A stretch of DNA of 21,629 nucleotides from the NCBI GenBank assembly GCA_031271065.1, contig JAISWP010000025.1, positions 1-21,629 of the forward strand, in the 5' to 3' direction. Origin of the DNA: Synergistaceae bacterium. GTDB taxonomy: Bacteria; Synergistota; Synergistia; Synergistales; Synergistaceae. The notes beneath the pieces were generated by a model, which searched no databases, was not told the origin of the DNA, and worked only from the letters and a program-made list of their open reading frames with translations. The translations under genes and the position numbers were made by a program. Below are positions 8,418-14,841 of the stretch, piece after piece (positions within the stretch are counted from its first letter, which is position 1; the number at the start of each line of letters is the position of its first letter).

Positions 8418-8473
8418 CCCGCCGAAGAGGCGGCAGAATTGAACTTTTGTGCCGTATCAAATTTAAACGCCGA

Positions 8474-8896
8474 TTATCTGTCTGCGAAGATGATGATCCA
8501 GAGGGACCCGCTGTAACCGATTATCAGCGCGACGCAGACAGCCGCGGACAGCATGTCTTTCGCGCGCCTTATCTCCTCGCGGTAAGTGGAGCCGAGCACG
8601 TGATCCATGAATATCTCCACGGCGGAGTTCACAAGTTCGAGAGTGATGGGCAGAAGACACGCGAGAAATACGAGAAATATCCGCGACACGTCGCATCCGA
8701 AATATATTGCGGCCATAACGGCGATAACGAGAGCTACCGTCTCCTGCATGACCGCTCTCTCCTTGAGAAGCGCGACACGGAAGCCGTTCAGCGAATTGAT
8801 CGCCTTGCGCAGTATAGAGGTATTTTTCCACTCGTTAGCGGACAGTATCGCACCCCCTCCCAATCGGTCTGCGGCGCACGGCAGAAACACGGTCAT
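8474..8896 (-). CDS. dgkA: Diacylglycerol kinase family protein (prokaryotic DgkA-like)
   Basis: An integral membrane kinase of the small trimeric DgkA family (diacylglycerol or undecaprenol phosphorylation, lipid recycling at the inner membrane). The hallmark ELVNSAVEIFMDHV (87-100) followed by RRAKDMLSAAV (110-120) matches the family ExxNxAIExxxD...AKDxxSAAV motif, and three hydrophobic segments are present (about 52-70, 72-88 and 118-138). The family core starts near residue 20 (SANEWKNTSILRKAINSLNGFR). The true start is unclear. The ATG at 8896 has no ribosome binding site. A strong GGAGGGG at about 8854-8860 is followed in frame only by ATA and CTG before the conserved core, so the first 16 or so residues may not be translated. 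It sits after rpmF, separated by a strong hairpin. Confidence 0.85.
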   Translation of the reverse strand: MTVFLPCAADRLGGGAILSANEWKNTSILRKAINSLNGFRVALLKERAVMQETVALVIAVMAAIYFGCDVSRIFLVFLACLLPITLELVNSAVEIFMDHVLGSTYREEIRRAKDMLSAAVCVALIIGYSGSLWIIIFADR

Positions 8897-8975
8897 CAGA
8901 CGGACGCAAAACCGGCCGAAACGCCCGCGCTAAAAATTCATATATATGCGCGTTCTGCGCCGTTTATCACGGCAA

Positions 8976-8996
8976 GGAGGCGGTTTTTCCGCCTCC
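8976..8996 (-). terminator. Strong hairpin downstream of rpmF, possible terminator
   Basis: Perfect 8-bp stem GGAGGCGG / CCGCCTCC with a 5-base loop, 25 bases beyond the rpmF stop. On the minus strand it is followed by TTGCCGTG rather than a run of U, so it may be a weak terminator or an RNA-stabilising or processing structure separating the ackA-yceD-rpmF transcript from dgkA. Confidence 0.45.
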
Positions 8997-9020
8997 GTCA
9001 CGCCGCCGCCCGGCAAGAGA

Positions 9021-9212
9021 TTATTTTTCCTCGGCTATTTTGAGAACCTGCCTGCCGCGGTAGTATCCGCAGTGCCCGCAGGCCCTGTACGTCTCTACTT
9101 CCTCGCCGCATTTAGGACATATCGTCCTCGGAACCGCACGGAGCGCGCCGATGAACTTGGCTTTGCGGTTGTGCGTGCGGGCATGAGATATTCTTCTTTT
9201 GGGAGTCGCCAT
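9021..9212 (-). CDS. rpmF: 50S ribosomal protein L32
   Basis: 63 residues, the normal length. The N-terminus MATPKRRISHARTHNRKAKF is diagnostic for bacterial L32. A zinc ribbon is present with C32/C35 (CPKC) and C45/C48 (CGHC), so this is the zinc-binding (C+) form rather than the cysteine-free paralogue. AAGGAGGG lies seven bases upstream of the ATG. It follows yceD after 51 bases, the common bacterial yceD-rpmF pairing in which both genes are co-transcribed. Structural component of the large ribosomal subunit near the peptidyl transferase centre. Confidence 0.97.
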   Translation of the reverse strand: MATPKRRISHARTHNRKAKFIGALRAVPRTICPKCGEEVETYRACGHCGYYRGRQVLKIAEEK

Positions 9213-9263
9213 ATTTTTCCCTCCTTGCCGCTTAAATTCCGGCCGCCTGCCGCCGGCCCGCTG

Positions 9264-9854
9264 TTATTCAAATCCCCGAAGGACCCCGAAACGAGGATCG
9301 CCCTCCTCTGCGCTGCATCCGCACTCGAACGCGTTCCTGTCGCATCCGCAGACAGGGCACAGCCCCAGACAGTCTTCCATGCAGAGCGCTCTCTCCGGCA
9401 GATTCAGTATCAAAGTTTCCCACACATTATGGGAGAGATCGAGTTCGGCCTGATATCCGTCAAGATAGATGACATCGACATCCCCGTCCGGTTCGTCCGC
9501 CTCGGTCCCGTCGTCCTGACGTCCGCGCCGTTTTCCCCCATCCACGGGATGCCGCAGAGTAAAAAGATACCTCATATTTCCGTCAATTGCAAGTATCGTT
9601 TCTTTAAGACACCTCGAACAGGGCAGGGAGAATTTTCCTTTTATCTCCACGAGGACCACGATGTTCTCTCCCGCGTAATTGGCGGTCAGGCGAACTGAAA
9701 GCGGGCCCTTTGCGGCGTAGGACTGCCCCCAGTATTCCACGCTTCCGTGTATCGGAAGCTCCAGAACCTCCCCGTGGGGCTCCCCGTTCTTTCTTATGTT
9801 CGAGAGCAGGATGCCGCAGTCCCACTCCTCAGGAGGCGCTGCATACCTTTTCAT
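9264..9854 (-). CDS. yceD: YceD/DUF177 family protein
   Basis: 196 residues. The family signatures are a CSRC motif (79-82) and the C-terminal Cys-rich block CMEDCLGLCPVCGCDRN (158-174) followed by CGC and DPRFGVL, matching the DUF177 pattern of LCxxDCxGLCPxCG. The central acidic linker (about 105-130) is poorly conserved in the family. YceD is linked to 23S rRNA accumulation and ribosome assembly in bacteria and plants, and is nearly always encoded just upstream of rpmF, as here. The ATG overlaps the 3' end of ackA by 26 bases and has no clear ribosome binding site, suggesting translational coupling; a later start is possible, since family similarity begins near residue 14. Confidence 0.9.
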   Translation of the reverse strand: MKRYAAPPEEWDCGILLSNIRKNGEPHGEVLELPIHGSVEYWGQSYAAKGPLSVRLTANYAGENIVVLVEIKGKFSLPCSRCLKETILAIDGNMRYLFTLRHPVDGGKRRGRQDDGTEADEPDGDVDVIYLDGYQAELDLSHNVWETLILNLPERALCMEDCLGLCPVCGCDRNAFECGCSAEEGDPRFGVLRGFE

Positions 9855-11061
9855 CGGGACGCTTTTTCACGAGGCCAAGGGTATCTCTTGCTATCATCAG
9901 CTCTTCGTTTGTGGGGATGACCAGAACTTTCACGGGCGAGTCCGGCGTGCTTATCTCCGCCTCCGACCCGTGTATCCCGGCGTTTTTGGCCTTGTCGAGC
10001 TTTATCCCCATAAACTCAAGCCCTTCAAGCGACAGTTCCCGGACCGTGTCGCTGTTTTCGCCTACACCGGCTGTGAATACGACGGCGTCCGCCCCTCCCA
10101 TCACGGCGGCGTAGGCGGCTATATATTTCTTTATGGAGCGGGCCAGCATATTCATGGTCAGAGCGGCTCTCTCGCTGCCCTCCACGGAAGCGGCGAATAT
10201 GTCGCGCATGTCGCTCGAGATACCGGAAATCCCGAGGACTCCGCTTTCCTTGTTGATTATGTCGCTGGCGCGCCGCACGCTCCCCTCCCGTTCCACGAGA
10301 TGCAGGACGACCGCGCTGTCGAGGTCTCCGCTGCGGGTACCCATAATCACGCCGGGGGATGTGCCCATGCCCAGGCTGGAGTCCACGCTGCGCCCCCCGT
10401 CCACAGCGGTGATGGAACTGCCGTTTCCGACGTGGCAGGTGACTAGTTTCAGCCGCTCTATCGGACGTCCCAGTAGTTCGGCCGCCCTCGACGAGACAAA
10501 CTTATGGCTCGTCCCGTGAAACGAATAGCGCCTGACCCGGTCCTTCTCGTAATACTTGTACGGGATGCCGTATAAAAAGGCTTCCGGCGGCATTGTCTGG
10601 TGAAACGCCGTGTCGAATACCGCCGCGTTCGGGATCCCAGGCAGGGCTTCCTGCATGGCCCTGATGCCGGCCAGGTTCGCGGGGTTGTGCAGCGGCGCGA
10701 GGTATGTGCACTCATCGATGGCACGCATGACCGAGTCGTCGGCCAGGACAGATTCTGCGTATTTCTCCCCGCCGTGGACGACCCTGTGGCCGGCCGCGGA
10801 AATTTCATCCATGCTCTTTATGACCCCGGTCTCGGGTCCCGTCAGCAGGTCAAGGACCATCTTTATGGCCGCGCCGTGGTCCGGGATGTCGTTTTCGCGG
10901 ATCACAGGGTCCCCCGCCCCCCGGTTATGCTTCACGCGGGACCCGGGGATGCCTATGCGCTCGACGAGTCCCTTCGACAGAACCTTCTCCCCATCCATAT
11001 CGAACAGCTGATACTTGAGAGACGAACTGCCGCAATTCAACACGAGAATCTTCATTTTCAC
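9829..11061 (-). CDS. ackA: Acetate kinase
   Basis: 410 residues, full length. It makes ATP and acetate from acetyl phosphate, the substrate-level phosphorylation step of amino acid fermentation. Relative to Methanosarcina thermophila AckA (offset +2) the active site is present: N9, S12/S14, R93, H125, D150, H182, H210, R243, E386. The acetate pocket residues V95, L124 and F181 are kept, but the usual TPLEG segment reads GTSPG (233-237), which places Thr234 where the fourth pocket residue, Pro232, should be. The GTG at 11061 is chosen because AAGGAGG lies seven bases upstream; an ATG two codons later is the alternative. First gene of ackA-yceD-rpmF, divergent from tmcAL across 68 bases. Confidence 0.95.
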   Translation of the reverse strand: MKMKILVLNCGSSSLKYQLFDMDGEKVLSKGLVERIGIPGSRVKHNRGAGDPVIRENDIPDHGAAIKMVLDLLTGPETGVIKSMDEISAAGHRVVHGGEKYAESVLADDSVMRAIDECTYLAPLHNPANLAGIRAMQEALPGIPNAAVFDTAFHQTMPPEAFLYGIPYKYYEKDRVRRYSFHGTSHKFVSSRAAELLGRPIERLKLVTCHVGNGSSITAVDGGRSVDSSLGMGTSPGVIMGTRSGDLDSAVVLHLVEREGSVRRASDIINKESGVLGISGISSDMRDIFAASVEGSERAALTMNMLARSIKKYIAAYAAVMGGADAVVFTAGVGENSDTVRELSLEGLEFMGIKLDKAKNAGIHGSEAEISTPDSPVKVLVIPTNEELMIARDTLGLVKKRPDEKVCSAS

Positions 11062-11083
11062 CTATTGACCTCCTTGACCTGGC

Positions 11084-11118
11084 GCTCCCCTGAGATTAAT
11101 GTAAGCACCGAGGGGAGC
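11084..11118. repeat. Inverted repeat in the ackA/tmcAL divergent intergenic region
   Basis: Perfect 8-bp arms GCTCCCCT (11084-11091) and AGGGGAGC (11111-11118) separated by 19 bases. The right arm is also the only ribosome binding site candidate for tmcAL (start 11130). It could be a two-half-site operator serving both divergent genes, or a hairpin in the tmcAL transcript that hides its ribosome binding site. Confidence 0.5.
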
Positions 11119-11129
11119 TGCTGCCTGCT

Positions 11130-12344
11130 TTGAGAACCGCGGGAATAATAGCGGAATATAATCCGTTCCACAAGGGCCATGAATATCATATCAGGAAATC
11201 GAGGGAATTTGCGCGAATTGATGCGATTATTGCTGTAATTTCCGCAAATTTCACTCAGCGTGGGGAACCGGCTCTGCTGGACAAATTCAGCCGCGCTAAG
11301 ATGGCGCTGTGCTGCGGGGCCGACCTGGTCTTAGAACTGCCCGCGGTCTTTTCCTGCGGCAGCGCCGGCATATTCGCGGACGCGGCCGTCGACATACTCG
11401 CCTCCGCGGGCGTGGCTGAGTATATGGCCTTCGGCATGGAATCCCCGGAGAAAAAATCCGAGATGGAGGCCATGGCGGACCTGCTCAGCGAGGAACCGCC
11501 GTCCTTCAGGGAGCCGCTGAAAAAATTTCTGCGCCTGGGATACTCCTTCGTGCAGTCGAGAAGCCTGGCGCTGGAGGAGACGTTCCCGGGCGCGCTCGAC
11601 ATATTGAAAAGACCCAACAACAATCTCGCGCTTTCCTATATAAAGAGAATAAGGTTCAAAAAATATCCCATGGAAACTATAGCGGTCGCCCGCAGCGGCG
11701 GCGGTTTCCACGACACATCTCCGGGCGGGGGGTTCGCCAGCGCCGCCGCGGTGCGCGAACTGGTCTTTAGGGGAGACCTGGCGGGCGCCAGACACCTTAT
11801 GCCGGAGAAGTGCGCCGATATACTGGAAGAAGCCTTATCCCTCGGTCACGCCGCAGCGAGCGGGGCACGTCTTTGGACCGCCGTGAAACAGACTCTGCTG
11901 CGCATGACGCCCGGGCAGATATCGGAGGCGGCGGAAATCGGCGAAGGGCTCGAGAACAGGATGAGAAGATGCGTGTACGAGGCTCGTGATTACGACTCGT
12001 TCGTCGGCATGTGCGTGTCGAGAAGATACACAAAAGGACGCATACAGCGCTGCTGCGCCCACCTGATCCTGGGTCTGGACCGCGGCGCCGGCAGACGTTT
12101 CCGGCAAGGGGGCCCCCAGTACATAAGGGTCCTTGGCGCGAACGGCGCCGGCAGGGAAGTCCTCGCCCTGATGAGAAAATCCGCGGCTCTTCCGGTAATA
12201 TCGCGTTCCGGCGGCAGACTCTCACGGCTGGGGTGGGAGATGATGAATTTCGAGCACTCGTCCACGGAAATATGGGAGACTCTGACGGACTCGCCCAGGG
12301 CTAAAGCGGAGGCGCGCGCCGTGCCGGTGCTGAAGGATTTCTAA
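11130..12344 (+). CDS. tmcAL: tRNA(Met) cytidine acetate ligase (YlbM/TmcAL family)
   Basis: 404 residues. The N-terminus reads MRTAGIIAEYNPFHKGHEYHI, with the nucleotidyltransferase HxGH motif at 14-17. The conserved ANFTQRGEPALLDKFSRA and ADLVLELP segments follow, all typical of TmcAL. In Bacillus subtilis this enzyme activates acetate with ATP to acetyl-AMP and acetylates the wobble cytidine (C34) of elongator tRNA-Met. The TTG start is chosen because it aligns with the family N-terminus; its AGGGGAG ribosome binding site is twelve bases upstream, rather far, so translation may be inefficient. It is divergent from acetate kinase, so an acetate producer and an acetate user share a regulatory region; this neighbourhood is common in Gram-positive fermenters. 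The C-terminal domain (about 215-404) is poorly conserved. Confidence 0.92.
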   Translation: MRTAGIIAEYNPFHKGHEYHIRKSREFARIDAIIAVISANFTQRGEPALLDKFSRAKMALCCGADLVLELPAVFSCGSAGIFADAAVDILASAGVAEYMAFGMESPEKKSEMEAMADLLSEEPPSFREPLKKFLRLGYSFVQSRSLALEETFPGALDILKRPNNNLALSYIKRIRFKKYPMETIAVARSGGGFHDTSPGGGFASAAAVRELVFRGDLAGARHLMPEKCADILEEALSLGHAAASGARLWTAVKQTLLRMTPGQISEAAEIGEGLENRMRRCVYEARDYDSFVGMCVSRRYTKGRIQRCCAHLILGLDRGAGRRFRQGGPQYIRVLGANGAGREVLALMRKSAALPVISRSGGRLSRLGWEMMNFEHSSTEIWETLTDSPRAKAEARAVPVLKDF

Positions 12345-12413
12345 AACAGCGGCGAAAGCGGGGCCGAATGTTTTTGCCGGAGTATTCGGGGCCCTGTTCC
12401 GCTCATTGTATAG

Positions 12414-12419
12414 TATAAT
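12414..12419 (+). promoter_or_regulatory. Candidate -10 element upstream of the secreted mini-protein gene
   Basis: TATAAT, preceded by an overlapping TATAGT (12409-12414). No convincing -35 is present; the nearest candidate, TTCGGG (12385-12390), is 18 bases upstream of TATAGT. The start codon at 12454 follows with GAGGCGG. The 109-base gap after tmcAL contains GC-rich inverted segments but no U-tailed terminator. Confidence 0.45.
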
Positions 12420-12453
12420 CACTCCTATAAATCTTTAAAGCGAGGCGGTCGCC

Positions 12454-12696
12454 ATGAAAAGCACAGGCAGGAAAGTCTTTTCGGCTGTTTTCGCCGCCGC
12501 GGTGATTTTGCTTTTCGCGGCGGAGGTCCCGACGCAGGCGCTTCCTTTCACAACCGTCTACATAACGCGCCCCGGAAGGTTCTATCACAGGCGCGGCTGT
12601 ATCGCGCTGCGTCACGGCGCCATAGCCATATCCGTCTCAAACGCGAAGGAACAGGGCTTCCAGCCTTGCAGAAGATGCGCTCCGCCGACGTGGTAA
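12454..12696 (+). CDS. Secreted mini-protein with a putative zinc site (Ada-like HxxxC...CxxC fold)
   Basis: 80 residues. An N-terminal signal peptide or anchor (basic MKSTGRK, hydrophobic 8-23) is followed by a compact domain: TTVYITRPGRFYHRRGC, then AIAISVSNAKEQGFQPCRRC. H45, C49, C72 and C75 form the H-x3-C...C-x2-C pattern. It resembles the short C-terminal module found on secreted nucleases and metallo-hydrolases (VYxTxxGxxYHxxxCxxL...AxxxGxxPCxxC). Here the module stands alone as an exported protein. GAGGCGG lies upstream of the ATG and the RhiA-like gene follows 34 bases downstream. Function unknown; the lone module could bind metal or nucleic acid outside the cell. Confidence 0.75.
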   Translation: MKSTGRKVFSAVFAAAVILLFAAEVPTQALPFTTVYITRPGRFYHRRGCIALRHGAIAISVSNAKEQGFQPCRRCAPPTW

Positions 12697-12730
12697 CTCC
12701 CTTTTACATGACTACAAGGAGCTGGAATAT

Positions 12731-13399
12731 ATGTTGAGTGGGGAAAAATATACCCTGACTTTGAAAAACCAGAGCAGCCAGTTTCAGAAGTTCACCATAT
12801 TTCAGACGTTCCACGACCCGTCGGAGTCGTCCGTGAAACCGCTGCCGCTGGCCTGGATAGTGGGCGCCGCGGCCCCGGCCGGCAAGAACGCCAGCAGCAG
12901 CTCCGAGTTCGCCTGGAGGACCACCTGCAACGTGGCCATAATAAACAGCTATCACATGGGCAATGAACTGCTCTCGACAAATTCCGTGGAGATGCCGGTG
13001 GATAAATCGGGGGAAAACGGGTTCGCCGTCACATACTTCGGGGATTTCCCCTTCGGGGCGCCCTCCTTCGTCGGGTCGATCATGGACGGGGAGAAAGGAT
13101 TTCTCCTGATCCAATCTGACCGCAAGGTCCCGTCGCCGGAGCGCCAGTACGACGAGAACTGCTACCTCAAGATCGGTTTTTCAATGGCGGGCAAACAGGT
13201 TTCGGTGGCCGACCTGCACCCGGACGTCCTCTACCGCTTTTCGCTCGACCCCGTATACCGCATAGTGACAGGCGAATTTTACCCCGGCCAGATAATCGGG
13301 GACGATCCGTACGAAAAATCTTACGCTGTAAAATTCGGAGACGAGTTCAAAAAAACCATTATATTGAAGGGAGACAACAGCTTCGAGGAGAGCAAATGA
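12731..13399 (+). CDS. RhiA-like protein, function uncertain
   Basis: 222 residues, no signal peptide or membrane segment. The N-terminal stretch KYTLTLKNQSSQFQKFTIFQ, then VKPLPLAWIVGAAAPAGKNASSSSEFAW, and the C-terminal LKIGFSMAGKQVSVADLHPDVLYRFSLDPVYRIVTGEFYPGQIIGD follow the architecture I recall for RhiA, the abundant quorum-regulated rhizosphere protein of Rhizobium leguminosarum (YTLxVKNxS, LAW, GIGMSG, PxYWIxxGxxxxGxV). The molecular role of RhiA is not established. Composition suggests a beta-rich fold. AAGGAG lies nine bases before the ATG. It probably forms a two-gene unit with the upstream exported mini-protein. The family assignment is from recalled motifs, not a search. Confidence 0.65.
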   Translation: MLSGEKYTLTLKNQSSQFQKFTIFQTFHDPSESSVKPLPLAWIVGAAAPAGKNASSSSEFAWRTTCNVAIINSYHMGNELLSTNSVEMPVDKSGENGFAVTYFGDFPFGAPSFVGSIMDGEKGFLLIQSDRKVPSPERQYDENCYLKIGFSMAGKQVSVADLHPDVLYRFSLDPVYRIVTGEFYPGQIIGDDPYEKSYAVKFGDEFKKTIILKGDNSFEESK

Positions 13400-13470
13400 A
13401 AAGATCCTCTCGAATTGTCACTATTAGCTATCTAAAGTTAATAAATATATTCAGCATTTTTACTGGTTGA
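13396..13470 (+). CDS. Possible 24-residue coupled mini-ORF ahead of the liv operon
   Basis: The ATG overlaps the stop of the RhiA-like gene (ATGA), and GAGGAG lies five bases upstream, a good ribosome binding site. The 24 codons include five Ile, two Leu and one Val, which would suit a branched-chain leader peptide before a branched-chain amino acid importer. The region is AT-rich, however, so Ile-rich translation is expected by chance. Only a weak, bulged stem (13511-13532) with a delayed T run (13541-13551) follows. Could equally be non-coding. Confidence 0.3.
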   Translation: MKRSSRIVTISYLKLINIFSIFTG

Positions 13471-13487
13471 TTTTACGGTAATTCAAC
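13466..13487. promoter_or_regulatory. Dyad-symmetric operator-like site upstream of livJ
   Basis: GTTGA-N-TT-N6-AA-N-TCAAC is a 22-bp imperfect palindrome (14 of 22 positions symmetric). It lies in the AT-rich 200-base region between the RhiA-like gene and livJ. TTGATT (13467-13472) inside it could be a -35, with TAAATA (13489-13494) 16 bases on, so a regulator bound here would overlap a promoter. Candidate only. Confidence 0.35.
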
Positions 13488-13598
13488 TTAAATATAAAAA
13501 ACTTTTGCAACCGACGTCAATTTTCGGCGCGGATGTAATATTTTGTTTTTTCTACACACATATCATACACAAATATCATCATATGAGGAGTGGTAGTG

Positions 13599-14729
13599 AT
13601 GCGTAAGGTTATTCTCGGCGTTTTAATATGTATGTTTGCCTGTGGGGCGGCTTTCGCGGCGGACGACGTCATCAGGATCGGGTTTTTCAACTCCCTCACG
13701 GGGCAGAACGCGTTCGGAGGCCAGCTGGAGCTGGAGGGCGTGCAGCTGGCGATGAAAGAAATTCCGGAGATTATCGGCAAAAAAGTCGAACTGGTGATCG
13801 TCGACAACAAGTCGGACAAGGTGGAGTCCGCCAACGCGGTGACCCGCCTCATAGAGAACGACAAGGTCAGCGCCATAATCGGCTCCTACGGCTCCAGCCT
13901 GACGATGGCCGGCAGCGAGGTGGCGGAAGTCGGACGCGTTCCCCTTCTGACGACTTCGAGCACCAATCCGCTCGTGACGCAGGACAAAAAGTTCACGTTC
14001 AGGGCCTGCTTCATAGACCCCCAGCAGGGCGCCGGCGCGGCCACCTACGCGATAAGGACTCTCGGATACAAGAAGGCCGCGCTGCTTGTCGACGTGGCTA
14101 ACGACTACTCCGTCGGGCTCGCCGCGTTTTTCAGGAACTCTTTCGTAAAACTCGGCGGAGAGATAGTCTCCGACATGAGATACAATTCCGGCGACCAGGA
14201 CTTCACGGCCCAGCTCACCGAAATTATCTCGAAGGAGCCGGACGTGGTGCTGCTCCCGGCGTATTTCGCCGAGGGCGCGATCATACTGAAGCAGGCCAGG
14301 GAACTGGGCGCGAAATTCCGCTTCATGGGCGGAGACGCTATGGACAACCCGGAAATGGTTACCCTCGCCGGAGAAGCCATCGAGGGCTTCATCTACACCG
14401 GTTTCGCCTACGCCCCCGACATGCCGGATATGAACCCGGTGGCGGCGAAATTCACCGAACTCTGGAAGAAAGAATACCCTGGCAAGGAGACGAACGCCAA
14501 CGCGGCTCTGGGATACGACTGCTACATGATGTACGTCGACGCTATCACCCGCGCGGGCTCCGCCGACCCAGAGAAGATACGCGACGCCTTGGAGGCCACG
14601 AAAGACCTGCCGACCGTCACCGGCGTCACCACCCTCGACGCGGACCACAACCCGCAGAAAGACATAGGCATACTGGAGATAAAAGACGGCAAAAAGACAT
14701 TCGTCGGAACGGTAGTCCCCGAAATGTAG
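13599..14729 (+). CDS. livJ: Branched-chain amino acid ABC transporter substrate-binding protein
   Basis: 376 residues. The signal peptide MRKVILGVLICMFACGAAFA is followed by a mature start at ADD. The mature part has the type I periplasmic binding fold of the Peripla_BP_6 family: IRIGFFNSLTGQNAFGGQLELEGVQLA, VELVIVDNKSDKVESANAVTRLI, AIIGSYGSSLTMA...VPLLTTSSTNPLVT, and the GDQDFTAQLTEI and VVLLPAYFAEGAIILKQAR segments. It captures an amino acid (Leu/Ile/Val or a related ligand) in the periplasm and delivers it to LivHM. The ATG at 13599 has GAGGAG eight bases upstream and gives a proper signal peptide; the in-frame GTG at 13590 overlaps that ribosome binding site and is rejected. A terminator-like hairpin follows the gene, which would let this subunit be made in excess over the membrane complex. 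Confidence 0.93.
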   Translation: MRKVILGVLICMFACGAAFAADDVIRIGFFNSLTGQNAFGGQLELEGVQLAMKEIPEIIGKKVELVIVDNKSDKVESANAVTRLIENDKVSAIIGSYGSSLTMAGSEVAEVGRVPLLTTSSTNPLVTQDKKFTFRACFIDPQQGAGAATYAIRTLGYKKAALLVDVANDYSVGLAAFFRNSFVKLGGEIVSDMRYNSGDQDFTAQLTEIISKEPDVVLLPAYFAEGAIILKQARELGAKFRFMGGDAMDNPEMVTLAGEAIEGFIYTGFAYAPDMPDMNPVAAKFTELWKKEYPGKETNANAALGYDCYMMYVDAITRAGSADPEKIRDALEATKDLPTVTGVTTLDADHNPQKDIGILEIKDGKKTFVGTVVPEM

Positions 14730-14740
14730 AAATTTCCCCA

Positions 14741-14759
14741 GCGGGGCGCATCGCCCCGC
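14741..14759 (+). repeat. GC hairpin just after livJ
   Basis: Perfect 8-bp stem GCGGGGCG / CGCCCCGC with a CAT loop, 12 bases after the livJ stop. There is no T run. Very stable, so it probably blocks 3' exonucleases and stabilises the livJ message, as intercistronic hairpins do after other binding-protein genes. Confidence 0.6.
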
Positions 14760-14783
14760 GAGGATGGCGGCGACATTACAGAG

Positions 14784-14815
14784 GCGGCGAAAATGCGCGT
14801 TCTTCGCCGCTTTTT
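14784..14815 (+). terminator. Intrinsic terminator between livJ and livH (partial/attenuating)
   Basis: Stem GCGGCGAA / TTCGCCGC (8 bp, 11-base loop) followed directly by TTTTT. It lies 27 bases before the livH start. Because livHMGF have no other obvious promoter in view, this is probably a leaky terminator that sets binding protein above permease/ATPase levels. Confidence 0.7.
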
Positions 14816-14841
14816 AAATTTCTCATCCGGAGGCGTTCTAC

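Noticed and set aside
8419..8433. CCGCC/GGCGG hairpin as terminator of dgkA
   Set aside because: On the minus strand it is followed by GTAAAAAG, an A run rather than a T run, so it does not look like an intrinsic terminator for that direction.
8344..8460. N-terminal extension of the ATPase gene to 8460
   Set aside because: It covers the predicted promoter, has no family similarity and no ribosome binding site; the start at 8343 fits better.
8946..8956. Shared 11-mer ATGCGCGTTCT, also found at 14793-14803
   Set aside because: Two copies of a short GC-rich word in different contexts; no extended repeat or common structure around them.
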